A DNA stretch of 6,634 nt from JBDTMC01 sp039934475 (lineage in GTDB: Bacteria; Acidobacteriota; Terriglobia; Bryobacterales; Bryobacteraceae). The translations under genes were made by a program, and so were the position numbers. This document shows positions 1-6,634 of this stretch, piece after piece (position 1 is the stretch's first letter; the number at the start of each line of letters is the position of its first letter). The stretch covers positions 1 through 6,634 of the forward strand of contig JBDTMC010000442.1 in assembly GCA_039934475.1 (NCBI GenBank), written 5' to 3'. Below the pieces are notes generated by a model, which made no database searches, had not been told where the DNA came from, and worked only from the letters and a program-made list of their open reading frames with translations.

Positions 1-584
1 GCCGATACCAGCATACTTTTGACTTGGGGTGTGGAGTCCTTGATCAAGCCATTGGCAGTTTTAGCAACCTCTTCGATCTGCGCTAACGTCTCGGTGAGTT
101 GATCCTTTACGCCCACCAGGATGCCGCTTACCTGCTTCACGGTCTGGTTCATCTCGTCCATGAGATCGCCCCAGTCGAAGGGTTCGGTCGACTTGATCAG
201 GGATTCGTTCTGCGCCAGTTGCGAGGCCCCGGTCCCGGCGTCAATCTGAAGGTATTTATTGCCCAGCAGGCCGTCGGTCTGAATCGTGGCCACCGAATCC
301 TGGCGCACCAGGGGATGCAATTTTTCCACCACCCGCACCTGAATGCGAAACTTCCCGTCGGGCCGCGCAGGGACTTCGATGGCGGTGACCGTACCCGCAT
401 CCATGCCCGCCACCCGAACCTTACCTCCGTTTTGAATGCCGGTAATTTTCGAGAACTCGGCGTATACCTTGAAGGATTTGCTGAACAGTTGATTGCTGTT
501 GCCAATCAGGAAGAGTCCCACGCCAAACAACAGCAGGCAGCCTCCGACGAATATGCCGACGATGACTTTCTTTGTGCCGTCCAT
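1..584 (-). CDS. mlaD: MCE-domain (MlaD-like) lipid-binding subunit of an ABC transporter, partial
   Basis: This is the N-terminal 194 residues; the frame is still open at the left edge. MCE proteins sit in the inner membrane, form hexameric rings facing the periplasm, and pass phospholipids to or from the MlaFE transporter. The protein begins with a short cytoplasmic stretch (MDGTKK), then one hydrophobic anchor at about residues 7-27. An MCE domain follows at about 38-117, with the typical runs KITGIQNGGKVRVAGMDAG (46-64) and TDGLLGNKYLQI (103-114). From about residue 140 the sequence is polar and probably helical, as in single-MCE proteins with a helical tail. The ATG at 584-582 is 2 bases after the ATPase stop. 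It is preceded by AGGA at 593-590 with a 5-base spacer, which supports this start and translational coupling. The family assignment is firm. The mlaD symbol is by analogy, since other MCE systems share this organisation. Confidence 0.93.
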   Translation of the reverse strand, partial: MDGTKKVIVGIFVGGCLLLFGVGLFLIGNSNQLFSKSFKVYAEFSKITGIQNGGKVRVAGMDAGTVTAIEVPARPDGKFRIQVRVVEKLHPLVRQDSVATIQTDGLLGNKYLQIDAGTGASQLAQNESLIKSTEPFDWGDLMDEMNQTVKQVSGILVGVKDQLTETLAQIEEVAKTANGLIKDSTPQVKSMLVS

Positions 585-586
585 AG

Positions 587-1336
587 TTATCCTGCCTGTT
601 GAGACTTCATGAATTCCCGAACCATTTGATGCTCGCTCTGCTCCAGTTCCTCTACCGTGCCTTCAGCCAGCAGCTTGCCGGCATCCAGAAAAGCCATGCG
701 GTCGGCGATGCGGCGGGCACTCGGGATGTTGTGTGTAACAACCACCAGCGTCGCGTTGCGATTGGTCTTGATATCGATCAGCAACTGGTCAATCTCAGTG
801 CTGGTGATTGGATCGAGACCGGCGCTGGGTTCATCCACCAGAAGAATCGACGGCTCCACAGCCAACGCCCGGGCCAGCCCGGCGCGCTTTCGCATCCCGC
901 CGGAAAGGTCCGCCGGCATACTGTCGTATTCCTTGCCCAGGCCTACCTTCTCCAAAATGGCTACCGCCTCTTCCCTGATCTCCGCATCACCTTTTTTGGT
1001 ATGGCGGCGAAGCGGAAATGCGACATTTTCTCCCACTGAGATGGAATCGAACAGCGCAGCGCTTTGGAAAAGGAACCCAATTCGTTTCCGGGTTTCGGTC
1101 AACTCGTTACTATCGAAGTTCGTGATATCTACTCCATTGACGGCAACCGAACCCGCGTCCGCCTTAAGCAAGCCGCAAATCAGTTTCAGAGTGACGCTCT
1201 TGCCAGTGCCGCTGCGCCCCAACAAGACGTAAGCGGTACCTGCGGCGACAGTAAGAGACACGTCCTTTAACACCGCGCGTGAGCCGAAGGACTTTGAGAC
1301 CGAGCGGAACGCGATCGCCTCTGACGGCTCGCTCAC
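587..1336 (-). CDS. mlaF: ABC transporter ATP-binding protein, MlaF-like
   Basis: This 249-residue protein is the cytoplasmic ATPase that would drive the phospholipid/MCE transporter with the permease encoded just upstream. All nucleotide-binding motifs are intact: Walker A GRSGTGKS (40-47), Q-loop Gln91, signature LSGGM (144-148) in the context LSGGMRKRAGLARAL, Walker B ILLVDEP (164-170) with catalytic Glu169, D-loop SAGLDP (171-176) and switch His202. The signature followed by RKRAGLARAL, and DEPSAGLDP, are characteristic of MlaF/Ttg2A-type ATPases. The length is normal for the family. The start is GTG at 1336-1334, overlapping the permease TGA stop as GTGA, which implies translational coupling. 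No strong ribosome binding site is visible (only a weak GGTGG upstream). The specific Mla role is inferred from the neighbours; the ABC ATPase assignment itself is certain. Confidence 0.95.
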   Translation of the reverse strand: MSEPSEAIAFRSVSKSFGSRAVLKDVSLTVAAGTAYVLLGRSGTGKSVTLKLICGLLKADAGSVAVNGVDITNFDSNELTETRKRIGFLFQSAALFDSISVGENVAFPLRRHTKKGDAEIREEAVAILEKVGLGKEYDSMPADLSGGMRKRAGLARALAVEPSILLVDEPSAGLDPITSTEIDQLLIDIKTNRNATLVVVTHNIPSARRIADRMAFLDAGKLLAEGTVEELEQSEHQMVREFMKSQQAG

Positions 1337-2154
1337 GTGCCACCACCGGGATAGAGAAAGAAGATGAACTTCACAAGAATCACATTCACCACAATGAGGA
1401 AGATGGAAGAGAAAACCACGCTCTGGGTAGAGGCGCGCCCCACGCCTTCGGCGCCTCCCGTCGCGTTATAGCCGAGGAAGGCGGAGGTGGTGCCGATGAG
1501 GAATCCGAACACCAGCGTCTTCAGTGTCGGCGGAATGTAGTCGGTGAACACGAGGCTGGTGAAGGCCGCGTTGAAATAGTAGGAGAAGGAGGTTCCGGAG
1601 ACCGCCGTCTCTGCCAGAAAGCCTCCCGCCAGACCTGAAAAGTCCATCAGGATCGTCAGCAGCGGCACCGCCACCACACATGCAATTACGCGCGTTACTA
1701 CGAGGTACTTAAACGAATTGACGGCCAACGATTCCAGGGCATCGATCTGCTCCGTGACACGCATGCCACCCAGTTCAGCCCCGATGCCCGCGCCTACACG
1801 GCCGGACACCAGCAACGCCGTCACCAGAGGACCCGTTTCTTTGACCAGCGCAAACGCGAGCGCCGCCGGTATCATCGATTCGGCTCCGAATCGTTCCAGC
1901 GTGGACCGGCTATGCATGGAGAGAACGCTGCCCACGGCGAGGCCTGACAAAACGATCAGCGGCGCTGACCGCCAGCCGACCTCGAAGATCTGCTTCAGGA
2001 TCTCAGTGAATTCCAACGGAGGGCGAAAGCACTCGCGCATTACTTGCGCACCGAAGATGCTGAGGCCGCCAAACCACTCCAGCGTCGCCTCCGCGCCGGT
2101 CATAATGCCGTCCACGAAGGTAGACCTGGGTTTGGCTGCGTCGGCAATCGGCAT
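1333..2154 (-). CDS. mlaE: MlaE-family ABC transporter permease
   Basis: This 273-residue integral inner-membrane protein is the permease of the MCE/Mla phospholipid transporter. The family hallmark lies at residues 118-140, reading GRVGAGIGAELG then GMRVTEQIDAL, and is intact. Hydrophobic segments are visible at about 62-80, 95-117, 148-178, 205-226 and 246-268, fitting the five or so membrane helices of MlaE. The N-terminal stretch around 26-60 (WFGGLSIFGAQVM onward) fits the amphipathic interface helix. It is the first gene of the operon: its stop overlaps the ATPase start by 4 bases, and the MCE subunit follows. ATG at 2154-2152 is the first start after an in-frame TGA at 2163-2161, but it has no clear ribosome binding site. 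The ATG at 2103-2101 (residue 18) is a credible alternative start. The gene order E-F-D differs from the F-E-D order of E. coli. Confidence 0.94.
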   Translation of the reverse strand: MPIADAAKPRSTFVDGIMTGAEATLEWFGGLSIFGAQVMRECFRPPLEFTEILKQIFEVGWRSAPLIVLSGLAVGSVLSMHSRSTLERFGAESMIPAALAFALVKETGPLVTALLVSGRVGAGIGAELGGMRVTEQIDALESLAVNSFKYLVVTRVIACVVAVPLLTILMDFSGLAGGFLAETAVSGTSFSYYFNAAFTSLVFTDYIPPTLKTLVFGFLIGTTSAFLGYNATGGAEGVGRASTQSVVFSSIFLIVVNVILVKFIFFLYPGGGT

Positions 2155-2401
2155 AGGTGGTCAAGAAGGGGGCATCCTAGTTGTTGCCCGTGTTTTCAAA
2201 GAGCAGTTTGAGGGCCAATCCCGATTCATCGCGAACGGCGGTCCGGAATGGCCACCTTCACGCCCGCGCGCCCCGCAACATCACCGAAATGAACGCGTCT
2301 CTCGCAAAATCGCCAAATGTAGCTAGCAAGTCTCTCCGTCGCTTTGCTTCCTCCTCATACCGGTCTTGACGATCTGAAAGTACTATATTGGATTTGCCGC
2401 C
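2155..2401. promoter_or_regulatory. Divergent intergenic region between the transporter operon and the glycoside hydrolase
   Basis: These 247 bases separate two divergently transcribed units and should carry both promoters, which is inferred from layout only. On the minus strand, TTGAAA (2199-2194) and TAGGAT (2179-2174) resemble -35 and -10 boxes, but the spacer is only 14 bases. On the plus strand, the A/T-rich TACTATATT (2381-2389) lies just before the hydrolase start and could hold a -10 box. The TTGAC at 2366-2370 is too close to serve as its normal partner. If TACTAT were the -10, the leader would be only about 9-10 bases. I see no strong inverted repeat, operator or riboswitch, and no believable small gene. 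Confidence 0.5.
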
Positions 2402-4237
2402 ATGAATCTACACTTCCAATCCGCAGCCTTACTTTTTCTATTGACTCAGAGTGTCGCGTCCGCCGCGTCGCAGCACGCTGTTTTTGAAGGTGCCGAGTCG
2501 GAGCACAAGTGGGCATTGAAGGAACTGTCCGCTGACCTTCCCTCGGATTGGACCGGCTATCACTTCCTGGTCTTGGAGATGAAAGCATCCTCCCCACAGC
2601 GGTTCAACCTCACGTTCTATAGCAGCGGCCGCGTGCAGCGCAGACAGGTACATCCGCTGCCCAATGTATGGATCCGCGCCGCGATTCCGCTTACATACTA
2701 TCGCCAACCGAACCGCGCAGGCTTCGACCTCGCCTCGGTGGGCAAGGTCCCTAGCAACTCCTTTTGGATTAGCACGGGGGGCGTTTATGGACCGCTGAAC
2801 GCCGTGGACGCGATCGCGGTGAGCATGCAGGCGCCGCTTGGGAAGCCAACCCTGGAAATCCGTTCCGTGCGTTTGTCGAAGGAAGATCCCGGCTCCGAGG
2901 TCCTGGACAAGAAACCGGTCGTGGACGAATTCGGTCAGTGGATACCATCCGATTGGCCCGGCAAGGTGAAGGATCTCGCGCAACTGAAGAAAGAGTGGGC
3001 GGCTGAGGAAGCAGCCCTCGAAAAAGCGAACTTTGGCTTTTGCAAGTACGGCGGCTACCTAAATACAAAAGCGAAAGGCACAGGCTTCTTCCGCGTGGAG
3101 CAAGTGGACGGCAAGTGGTGGTTTGTAGACCCGGACGGGCACCTGTTCTTTTCGACGGGTTCGACGTGTGTAGGCAGCGGCAGCGACGACGGCAGGGCGA
3201 AACTGCGAAAAGACTACTACTCGGTGCTGCCGCCCTCTGCGGACGGCTTCTATGGATGGAACCTCGCGCGGCGGCATGGCACGGCATCAGCGGCGAAGTG
3301 GATGGACCTGGCCGTGCGGCGAATGGATTCATGGGGTCTGAACACGATCGGCAATTGGAGCGACCCCAAGCTATGGAACGCACATCGCAAGCCGTACGTG
3401 GTGAACCTCAGTGGTTGGGGCATGGAGAGCGGCTATATGGGGATGCCGGATGTGTTCTCAGCGGAGTTTCCCAACGTCGTAGACAAGGCGGCAGCCGATC
3501 AATGCAATCCGCGTAAGAACGATCCGAACCTGCTTGGGTATTTCATCGCCAATGAGCCGCCGTGGCCAGGCCGGGAATCGCTAGTGGTAGACATTATTCT
3601 GGAGCGGCCGCCGAGTGCGATCCAACGTGAGGCGAAGGCTTTTCTCTCCGCCGGCGATACTCCGGAGCGGCGCAAGCAGTTCGTGTATCATGCCTTCGAC
3701 CGATATCTGACTGTGATCAACGCGGCCATCCGGCGGCACGACCCAAACCATCTCAACCTGGGACTGCGCTTTGGTGGCGAGGTCCCACCGCCACAAATGC
3801 TGGAAGCCTCCAAGGCCTTCGACGTATACAGCATGAACGTCTACTCCACCTCGATCAATCCGAAAGTGATGGAGGAGATCTATCGCGTCACTGGACGTCC
3901 CATCATCGTCGGAGAGTTCCATTTCGGCGCACCTGGCCGGGGTCTGGCAGCAGGCCTCGTGCAAGTACGGGACCAGGCGGAGCGCGGCGTCGCGTATCGC
4001 TACTACGTGGAGCAGGCCGCGGCGTTTCCGGCCTTCATCGGATCAAGCTGGTTCCAATGGGTGGATCAACCTTCAACCGGGCGTGACGACGGCGAGAACT
4101 ACAACATCGGCTTGTTGGATATCACGGACCGTCCGTACACAGAACTGATCGACGCGATGAAGACCACCCATAGGCGGTTGCAGGCCGTGCATGACGGCAA
4201 GACTGCGCCTTTCGATGTTAGGTCCCGAGCCCAATAG
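2402..4237 (+). CDS. Secreted clan GH-A glycoside hydrolase, GH50 beta-agarase-like
   Basis: This 611-residue protein is a predicted exported polysaccharide-degrading enzyme. Residues 1 to about 22 look like a signal peptide: a hydrophobic core (AALLFLL) and a small-residue site around VASAA, though the n-region lacks Lys/Arg and has only His4. Residues 25-160 form a beta-rich accessory domain. The (beta/alpha)8 catalytic domain starts near 205 and runs to about 590. It carries two hallmark sites: GYFIANEPPW (379-388) with Glu385 as likely acid/base, and PIIVGEFHFGA (500-510) with Glu505 as likely nucleophile. FFRVEQVDGKWWFVDPDGH (229-247) and QPSTGRDDGENYNIGLLD (556-573) recall GH50 agarases. 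At 611 residues it is shorter than characterised GH50 enzymes as I remember them. ATG at 2402 is the first start after the in-frame TGA at 2375-2377; no ribosome binding site is evident. The retaining mechanism is family knowledge. The true substrate is unknown and agar is only one option. Confidence 0.82.
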   Translation: MNLHFQSAALLFLLTQSVASAASQHAVFEGAESEHKWALKELSADLPSDWTGYHFLVLEMKASSPQRFNLTFYSSGRVQRRQVHPLPNVWIRAAIPLTYYRQPNRAGFDLASVGKVPSNSFWISTGGVYGPLNAVDAIAVSMQAPLGKPTLEIRSVRLSKEDPGSEVLDKKPVVDEFGQWIPSDWPGKVKDLAQLKKEWAAEEAALEKANFGFCKYGGYLNTKAKGTGFFRVEQVDGKWWFVDPDGHLFFSTGSTCVGSGSDDGRAKLRKDYYSVLPPSADGFYGWNLARRHGTASAAKWMDLAVRRMDSWGLNTIGNWSDPKLWNAHRKPYVVNLSGWGMESGYMGMPDVFSAEFPNVVDKAAADQCNPRKNDPNLLGYFIANEPPWPGRESLVVDIILERPPSAIQREAKAFLSAGDTPERRKQFVYHAFDRYLTVINAAIRRHDPNHLNLGLRFGGEVPPPQMLEASKAFDVYSMNVYSTSINPKVMEEIYRVTGRPIIVGEFHFGAPGRGLAAGLVQVRDQAERGVAYRYYVEQAAAFPAFIGSSWFQWVDQPSTGRDDGENYNIGLLDITDRPYTELIDAMKTTHRRLQAVHDGKTAPFDVRSRAQ

Positions 4238-4346
4238 ACCGGCAAAAGCTGCACTGGGCGAGTGTATCTTGCGTCACTATTCAGGACTAACGCGCCCGGT
4301 TGTCCATGTCTCCCATGTCGGCCATCGACGTGCTTCTCACGCTCTC
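4238..4346. other. Short intergenic region between hydrolase and receiver gene
   Basis: This 109-base gap has no clear intrinsic terminator: there is no stable hairpin followed by a T-run. The only long-range pairing noted, GGGCG (4256-4260) with CGCCC (4293-4297), has a 32-base loop. Read-through from the hydrolase into the receiver gene is therefore possible, or the receiver has its own promoter here, but no convincing -35/-10 pair is visible. The region also holds a short 9-base-period repeat at 4304-4328, listed separately. Confidence 0.5.
4304..4328 (+). repeat. Three imperfect 9-base direct repeats (CCATGTC-type)
   Basis: CCATGTC occurs at 4304-4310 and again at 4313-4319. A degenerate third copy, CCATCGA, lies at 4322-4328, so the period is exactly 9 bases. 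The array ends 18 bases before the receiver ATG. It could be a binding site for a regulator or simply chance; three short units are weak evidence. Confidence 0.4.
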
Positions 4347-4760
4347 ATGGGGAAGCCTGAAACCATTCTAGTTGTCGATGACAACGACTCCGTTCTCCGA
4401 ATAGTAAGCGCTATCCTCAGAAACGCCAAGTTTGTACTGTTGACTGCGACTAGCGGATCCGGCGCCGTAAAGGTGGCGAACGAAACGGAAGGCAGAATCG
4501 ACCTGCTCCTTTCGGACCTGAACATGCCCCTCATGTCTGGACCAGATTTGGGCCTGGAGCTGAAGAAAACCAGGCCGGATCTGCGCGTGATGTTGATGTC
4601 CGGTGGAGAGGACGGAAATTTGCTGGTCCTCAACTACGGCTGGGCCTTCATACAAAAGCCCTTCGTAGCCAAGAAGCTCGTCGAAATGGTCAACGAAGTT
4701 CTGAGGTCTCCTGACCGTTCACAGCCGAGCGGGCAGGAATTCGACAGCCGCAAGTCCTAA
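4347..4760 (+). CDS. Stand-alone CheY-like response regulator receiver
   Basis: This 137-residue protein is a single phosphoacceptor (REC) domain with no output domain. It should relay a signal by Asp phosphorylation from a histidine kinase. All conserved positions are present: acidic pair Asp11-Asp12 in ILVVDDNDS, phosphoacceptor Asp57 in LLLSDLNMPLMSG, switch Ser85 in VMLMSGG, aromatic Phe101, and Lys104 in the cis-peptide motif QKPF. The domain ends near residue 120, followed by a polar 17-residue tail. I chose ATG 4347 because the domain starts directly after it. The frame is open back to 4191, but that longer form would overlap the hydrolase gene and add 52 residues unlike a receiver. 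No ribosome binding site is obvious. No kinase or output partner is visible nearby, so the pathway is unknown. Its stop overlaps the aceE stop tail to tail. Confidence 0.9.
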   Translation: MGKPETILVVDDNDSVLRIVSAILRNAKFVLLTATSGSGAVKVANETEGRIDLLLSDLNMPLMSGPDLGLELKKTRPDLRVMLMSGGEDGNLLVLNYGWAFIQKPFVAKKLVEMVNEVLRSPDRSQPSGQEFDSRKS

Positions 4761-6634
4761 CTCAGCCACGGCGCAGCGGAAGAGCCGGAAACCCCATACC
4801 GGTCCACGCATTTTGCAGCCAGCGCGGGATCGCCAAGCGCATTGATGGCCGCTACGACGATGCTCTCTCTGTCAATCTCAAAGAACCGCCGCAACGCGGC
4901 TCGAGTATCGCTCCGGCCAAACCCGTCTGTACCGAGTGTGACGTAACGGTTCTTGATCCATGGGCGGATCAGGTCGGGGACCGCTCGCACATAATCCGTG
5001 GCGGCGACGATGGGGCCCGCGGCGTTCAGCAGGCAACTTTCGATCCACGGCAGAGGGCCGTCCTCGGTGGCGTTCAAACGTCTTTGCCGGTCGGCGGCGA
5101 GCGCTTCCCAACGTAACTGCGAGTAACTAGTTACGCTCCACACATCGGCGCCGATACCCCAATCCTTCTCCAGTAACTCAGCGGCGGCCAGTGCCTCCAT
5201 CAAGATTGTGCCGGAACCGAAGATCTGCGCTTGCGCCTGCCGTCCCGAGGTACGCACGCGGTGTATGCCCTTCAGAATTCCTTCGCGCGCCCCTTCCGGC
5301 ATTGCCGGATGCTGGTAGCTCTCATTCATCAGGGTCACGTAGTAGAAGGCGTCCTCTTGGCGCTCCAGCATCGCCGTCATGCCCTCTTCGAGTATCGTTG
5401 CGACCTCATAAGCAAAACACGGATCGTAGGAACGGCACGTGGGAATGGTGGACGCAATCAAATGGCTAGTGCCATCCTGATGCTGCAACCCTTCTCCCGA
5501 CAGAGTTGTACGGCCTGCCGTTGCTCCCAGCAGGAAGCCGCGTGAGCGTGAATCCGCCGCAGCCCAAATCAGGTCGCCGACGCGCTGAAATCCAAAGATC
5601 GAATAGAAAATATACATCGGCAACAGCGGTGTGCCGTGATGGGCATACGATGTGGCGGCCGCGATCCACGAAGAAAGAGCGCCCGCTTCTGAAATACCCT
5701 CTTCCAGAATCTGGCCCGTCGCCGATTCCATATAATGCAAGAAATTGCTGTGATCCTCAGGCACGTATTTCTGCCCGCAATGCGAATAGATCCCGATCTG
5801 CCGGAACAAGGACTGCAAACCGAACGTGCGCGCCTCATCGGCCACAATCGGAACAATCCGCTCGCCCAGCGGTTTGGACTTCAACAGCTTTGCCAGCATC
5901 CGCGCGAAGGCCACCGTGCTCGACATCTCTCGCGCATCTTCGGTGAAGGTGAAGTCCGCAAACTCCTTTTCCCGCGGCACGGCAAGAGTGGGGCATGTGG
6001 TTTTACGCGACGGCAGATACCCGCCTAGACTGGCGCGCCGGTCCCGCAGATAATTCAGTTCGTGACTGTCTTCGGCCGGACGATAGAAGGCTGCTTTGCT
6101 CGCCTGCTCATCCGTCAAAGGAATTGCCAGTTGGTCACGAAGCCATAGCAGTTCCGAGGGGCTCAGCTTCTTGTGACCGTGAGCCGCCATGCGCGACTCC
6201 GCCGCCGGTCCGAGCCGAAAACCCTTCTTCGTCAGCCCCAGCACGACGGTGGGCGCCTCGGTCGTCCGGCAAGCCCGGTCAAACGCAGAGAAGATCTTCA
6301 AGGGATCGTGACCGCCTCGCTGCAATTGGTTTAATTGCTCATCCGACAAGTGGCCGGCAAACTCCAATACCGCCGGATCGCGCCGCAGAAAATGCTCCCG
6401 GTTGAACACCGCGTCGCCCGCGCCCAAGCTCTGCATCTCGCCATCCACCAACCCGCGCAGCACCCGTTCCAGGTGACCCGAAGTATCGCGCTCAAACAGT
6501 TCATCCCATTCCGAACCCCACAGCACCTTGATCACGTTCCAGCCTGCGCCCGCGAACAAGGACTCCAACTCCTGGATGATCGATCCGTTGCCGCGCACCG
6601 GGCCGTCCAGGCGCTGCAGATTGCAGTTCACGAC
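4757..6634 (-). CDS. aceE: Pyruvate dehydrogenase E1 component, homodimeric type, partial (N-terminus missing)
   Basis: This is the thiamine-diphosphate-dependent E1 subunit of the pyruvate dehydrogenase complex, which decarboxylates pyruvate and acetylates the lipoyl groups of E2 in the cytoplasm. The frame runs through the right edge. About 625 residues are present; the full protein should be about 880, so roughly 255 N-terminal residues, including the GDGE cofactor motif, lie outside. Counting the GTG-encoded Val at 6631-6629 as residue 1, NCNLQRLDGP (2-11) supplies the Mg-binding Asn4 and Gln6. The mobile-loop His151, Asp265-Glu266 (ADEARTFG), Glu315 (EEGISE) and His384 (GEGLQHQDG) follow. 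These match, from memory, E. coli residues N260, Q262, H407, D521-E522, E571 and H640 with a constant offset of 256, so there appear to be no net indels over that span. The C-terminus ends normally (APWLS, TAG). The GTG at 6631 is internal, not the start. Identification is very secure. Confidence 0.97.
   Translation of the reverse strand, partial: VVNCNLQRLDGPVRGNGSIIQELESLFAGAGWNVIKVLWGSEWDELFERDTSGHLERVLRGLVDGEMQSLGAGDAVFNREHFLRRDPAVLEFAGHLSDEQLNQLQRGGHDPLKIFSAFDRACRTTEAPTVVLGLTKKGFRLGPAAESRMAAHGHKKLSPSELLWLRDQLAIPLTDEQASKAAFYRPAEDSHELNYLRDRRASLGGYLPSRKTTCPTLAVPREKEFADFTFTEDAREMSSTVAFARMLAKLLKSKPLGERIVPIVADEARTFGLQSLFRQIGIYSHCGQKYVPEDHSNFLHYMESATGQILEEGISEAGALSSWIAAATSYAHHGTPLLPMYIFYSIFGFQRVGDLIWAAADSRSRGFLLGATAGRTTLSGEGLQHQDGTSHLIASTIPTCRSYDPCFAYEVATILEEGMTAMLERQEDAFYYVTLMNESYQHPAMPEGAREGILKGIHRVRTSGRQAQAQIFGSGTILMEALAAAELLEKDWGIGADVWSVTSYSQLRWEALAADRQRRLNATEDGPLPWIESCLLNAAGPIVAATDYVRAVPDLIRPWIKNRYVTLGTDGFGRSDTRAALRRFFEIDRESIVVAAINALGDPALAAKCVDRYGVSGSSAAPWLS

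Noticed and set aside
657..1232. Open frame of 191 codons on the plus strand opposite the ATPase gene
   Set aside because: It is antisense to a certain ABC ATPase and its product is low-complexity Ser/Arg/Ala-rich sequence without domain features. It is a by-product of high G+C coding.
1718..2326. Open frame of 202 codons on the plus strand opposite the permease and spanning the intergenic region
   Set aside because: Most of it is antisense to the MlaE-family permease, and the remainder shows no recognisable motif, ribosome binding site or domain.
2181..2369. Possible 62-residue protein on the plus strand in the divergent intergenic region
   Set aside because: It has no ribosome binding site that stands out, a Ser/Arg-rich composition typical of random frames, and no recognisable feature.
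2366..2389. TTGAC plus TATATT as a -35/-10 promoter for the hydrolase
   Set aside because: The spacing is only about 12-13 bases, too short for a standard housekeeping promoter. It is kept only as a hint in the intergenic entry.
4256..4297. GGGCG/CGCCC inverted repeat as a terminator after the hydrolase
   Set aside because: The stem is 5 pairs with a 32-base loop and no T-run follows, so it is not a credible intrinsic terminator.
4191..4346. Extended N-terminus of the receiver (52 extra residues)
   Set aside because: It would overlap the hydrolase gene by 47 bases, and the added residues do not resemble a receiver or signal peptide. The REC domain begins right after ATG 4347.
4781..4803. 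CCGG...CCGG hairpin near the convergent stops as a terminator
   Set aside because: It has only four base pairs, lies inside the aceE coding sequence, and has no adjoining T-run.
5506..5946. Open frame of 146 codons on the plus strand opposite aceE
   Set aside because: It is antisense to strongly conserved AceE catalytic sequence and its product is Arg/Ser/Pro-rich with no domain.

Overview
The window is about 60% G+C and densely coded, and it looks like ordinary bacterial chromosome. A Mla-type lipid transporter, a homodimeric pyruvate dehydrogenase E1 and a secreted agarase-like glycoside hydrolase point to a Gram-negative (diderm) heterotroph. The hydrolase resembles proteins I associate with soil Acidobacteriota of the Solibacter/Bryobacter type. 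That placement is inference from general resemblance, not from a search.

Layout. Positions 1-2154 (minus strand) hold a three-gene ABC transporter operon in the order permease (mlaE-like), ATPase (mlaF-like), MCE-domain substrate-binding protein (mlaD-like). The genes are joined by a 4-base GTGA overlap and a 2-base gap, and the MCE gene runs off the left edge. Positions 2155-2401 are a divergent intergenic region. Positions 2402-4237 (plus) encode a 611-residue exported clan GH-A glycoside hydrolase resembling family GH50 beta-agarases. After a 109-base gap, 4347-4760 (plus) encodes a stand-alone CheY-like receiver. Positions 4757-6634 (minus) hold the C-terminal 70% or so of pyruvate dehydrogenase E1 (aceE), whose start lies beyond the right edge. 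The stop codons of the receiver and aceE overlap tail to tail.

How the genes relate. The three transporter genes form one functional unit, which should move phospholipids between inner and outer membranes. The hydrolase, receiver and pyruvate dehydrogenase have no obvious joint function and look like independent units that happen to be neighbours.

I found no RNA genes, mobile elements, CRISPR arrays or convincing new system. The points most worth a second look are the agarase-like enzyme with its unknown substrate, the overlapping convergent stops at 4757-4760, and the orphan receiver with a short 9-base repeat in front of it.
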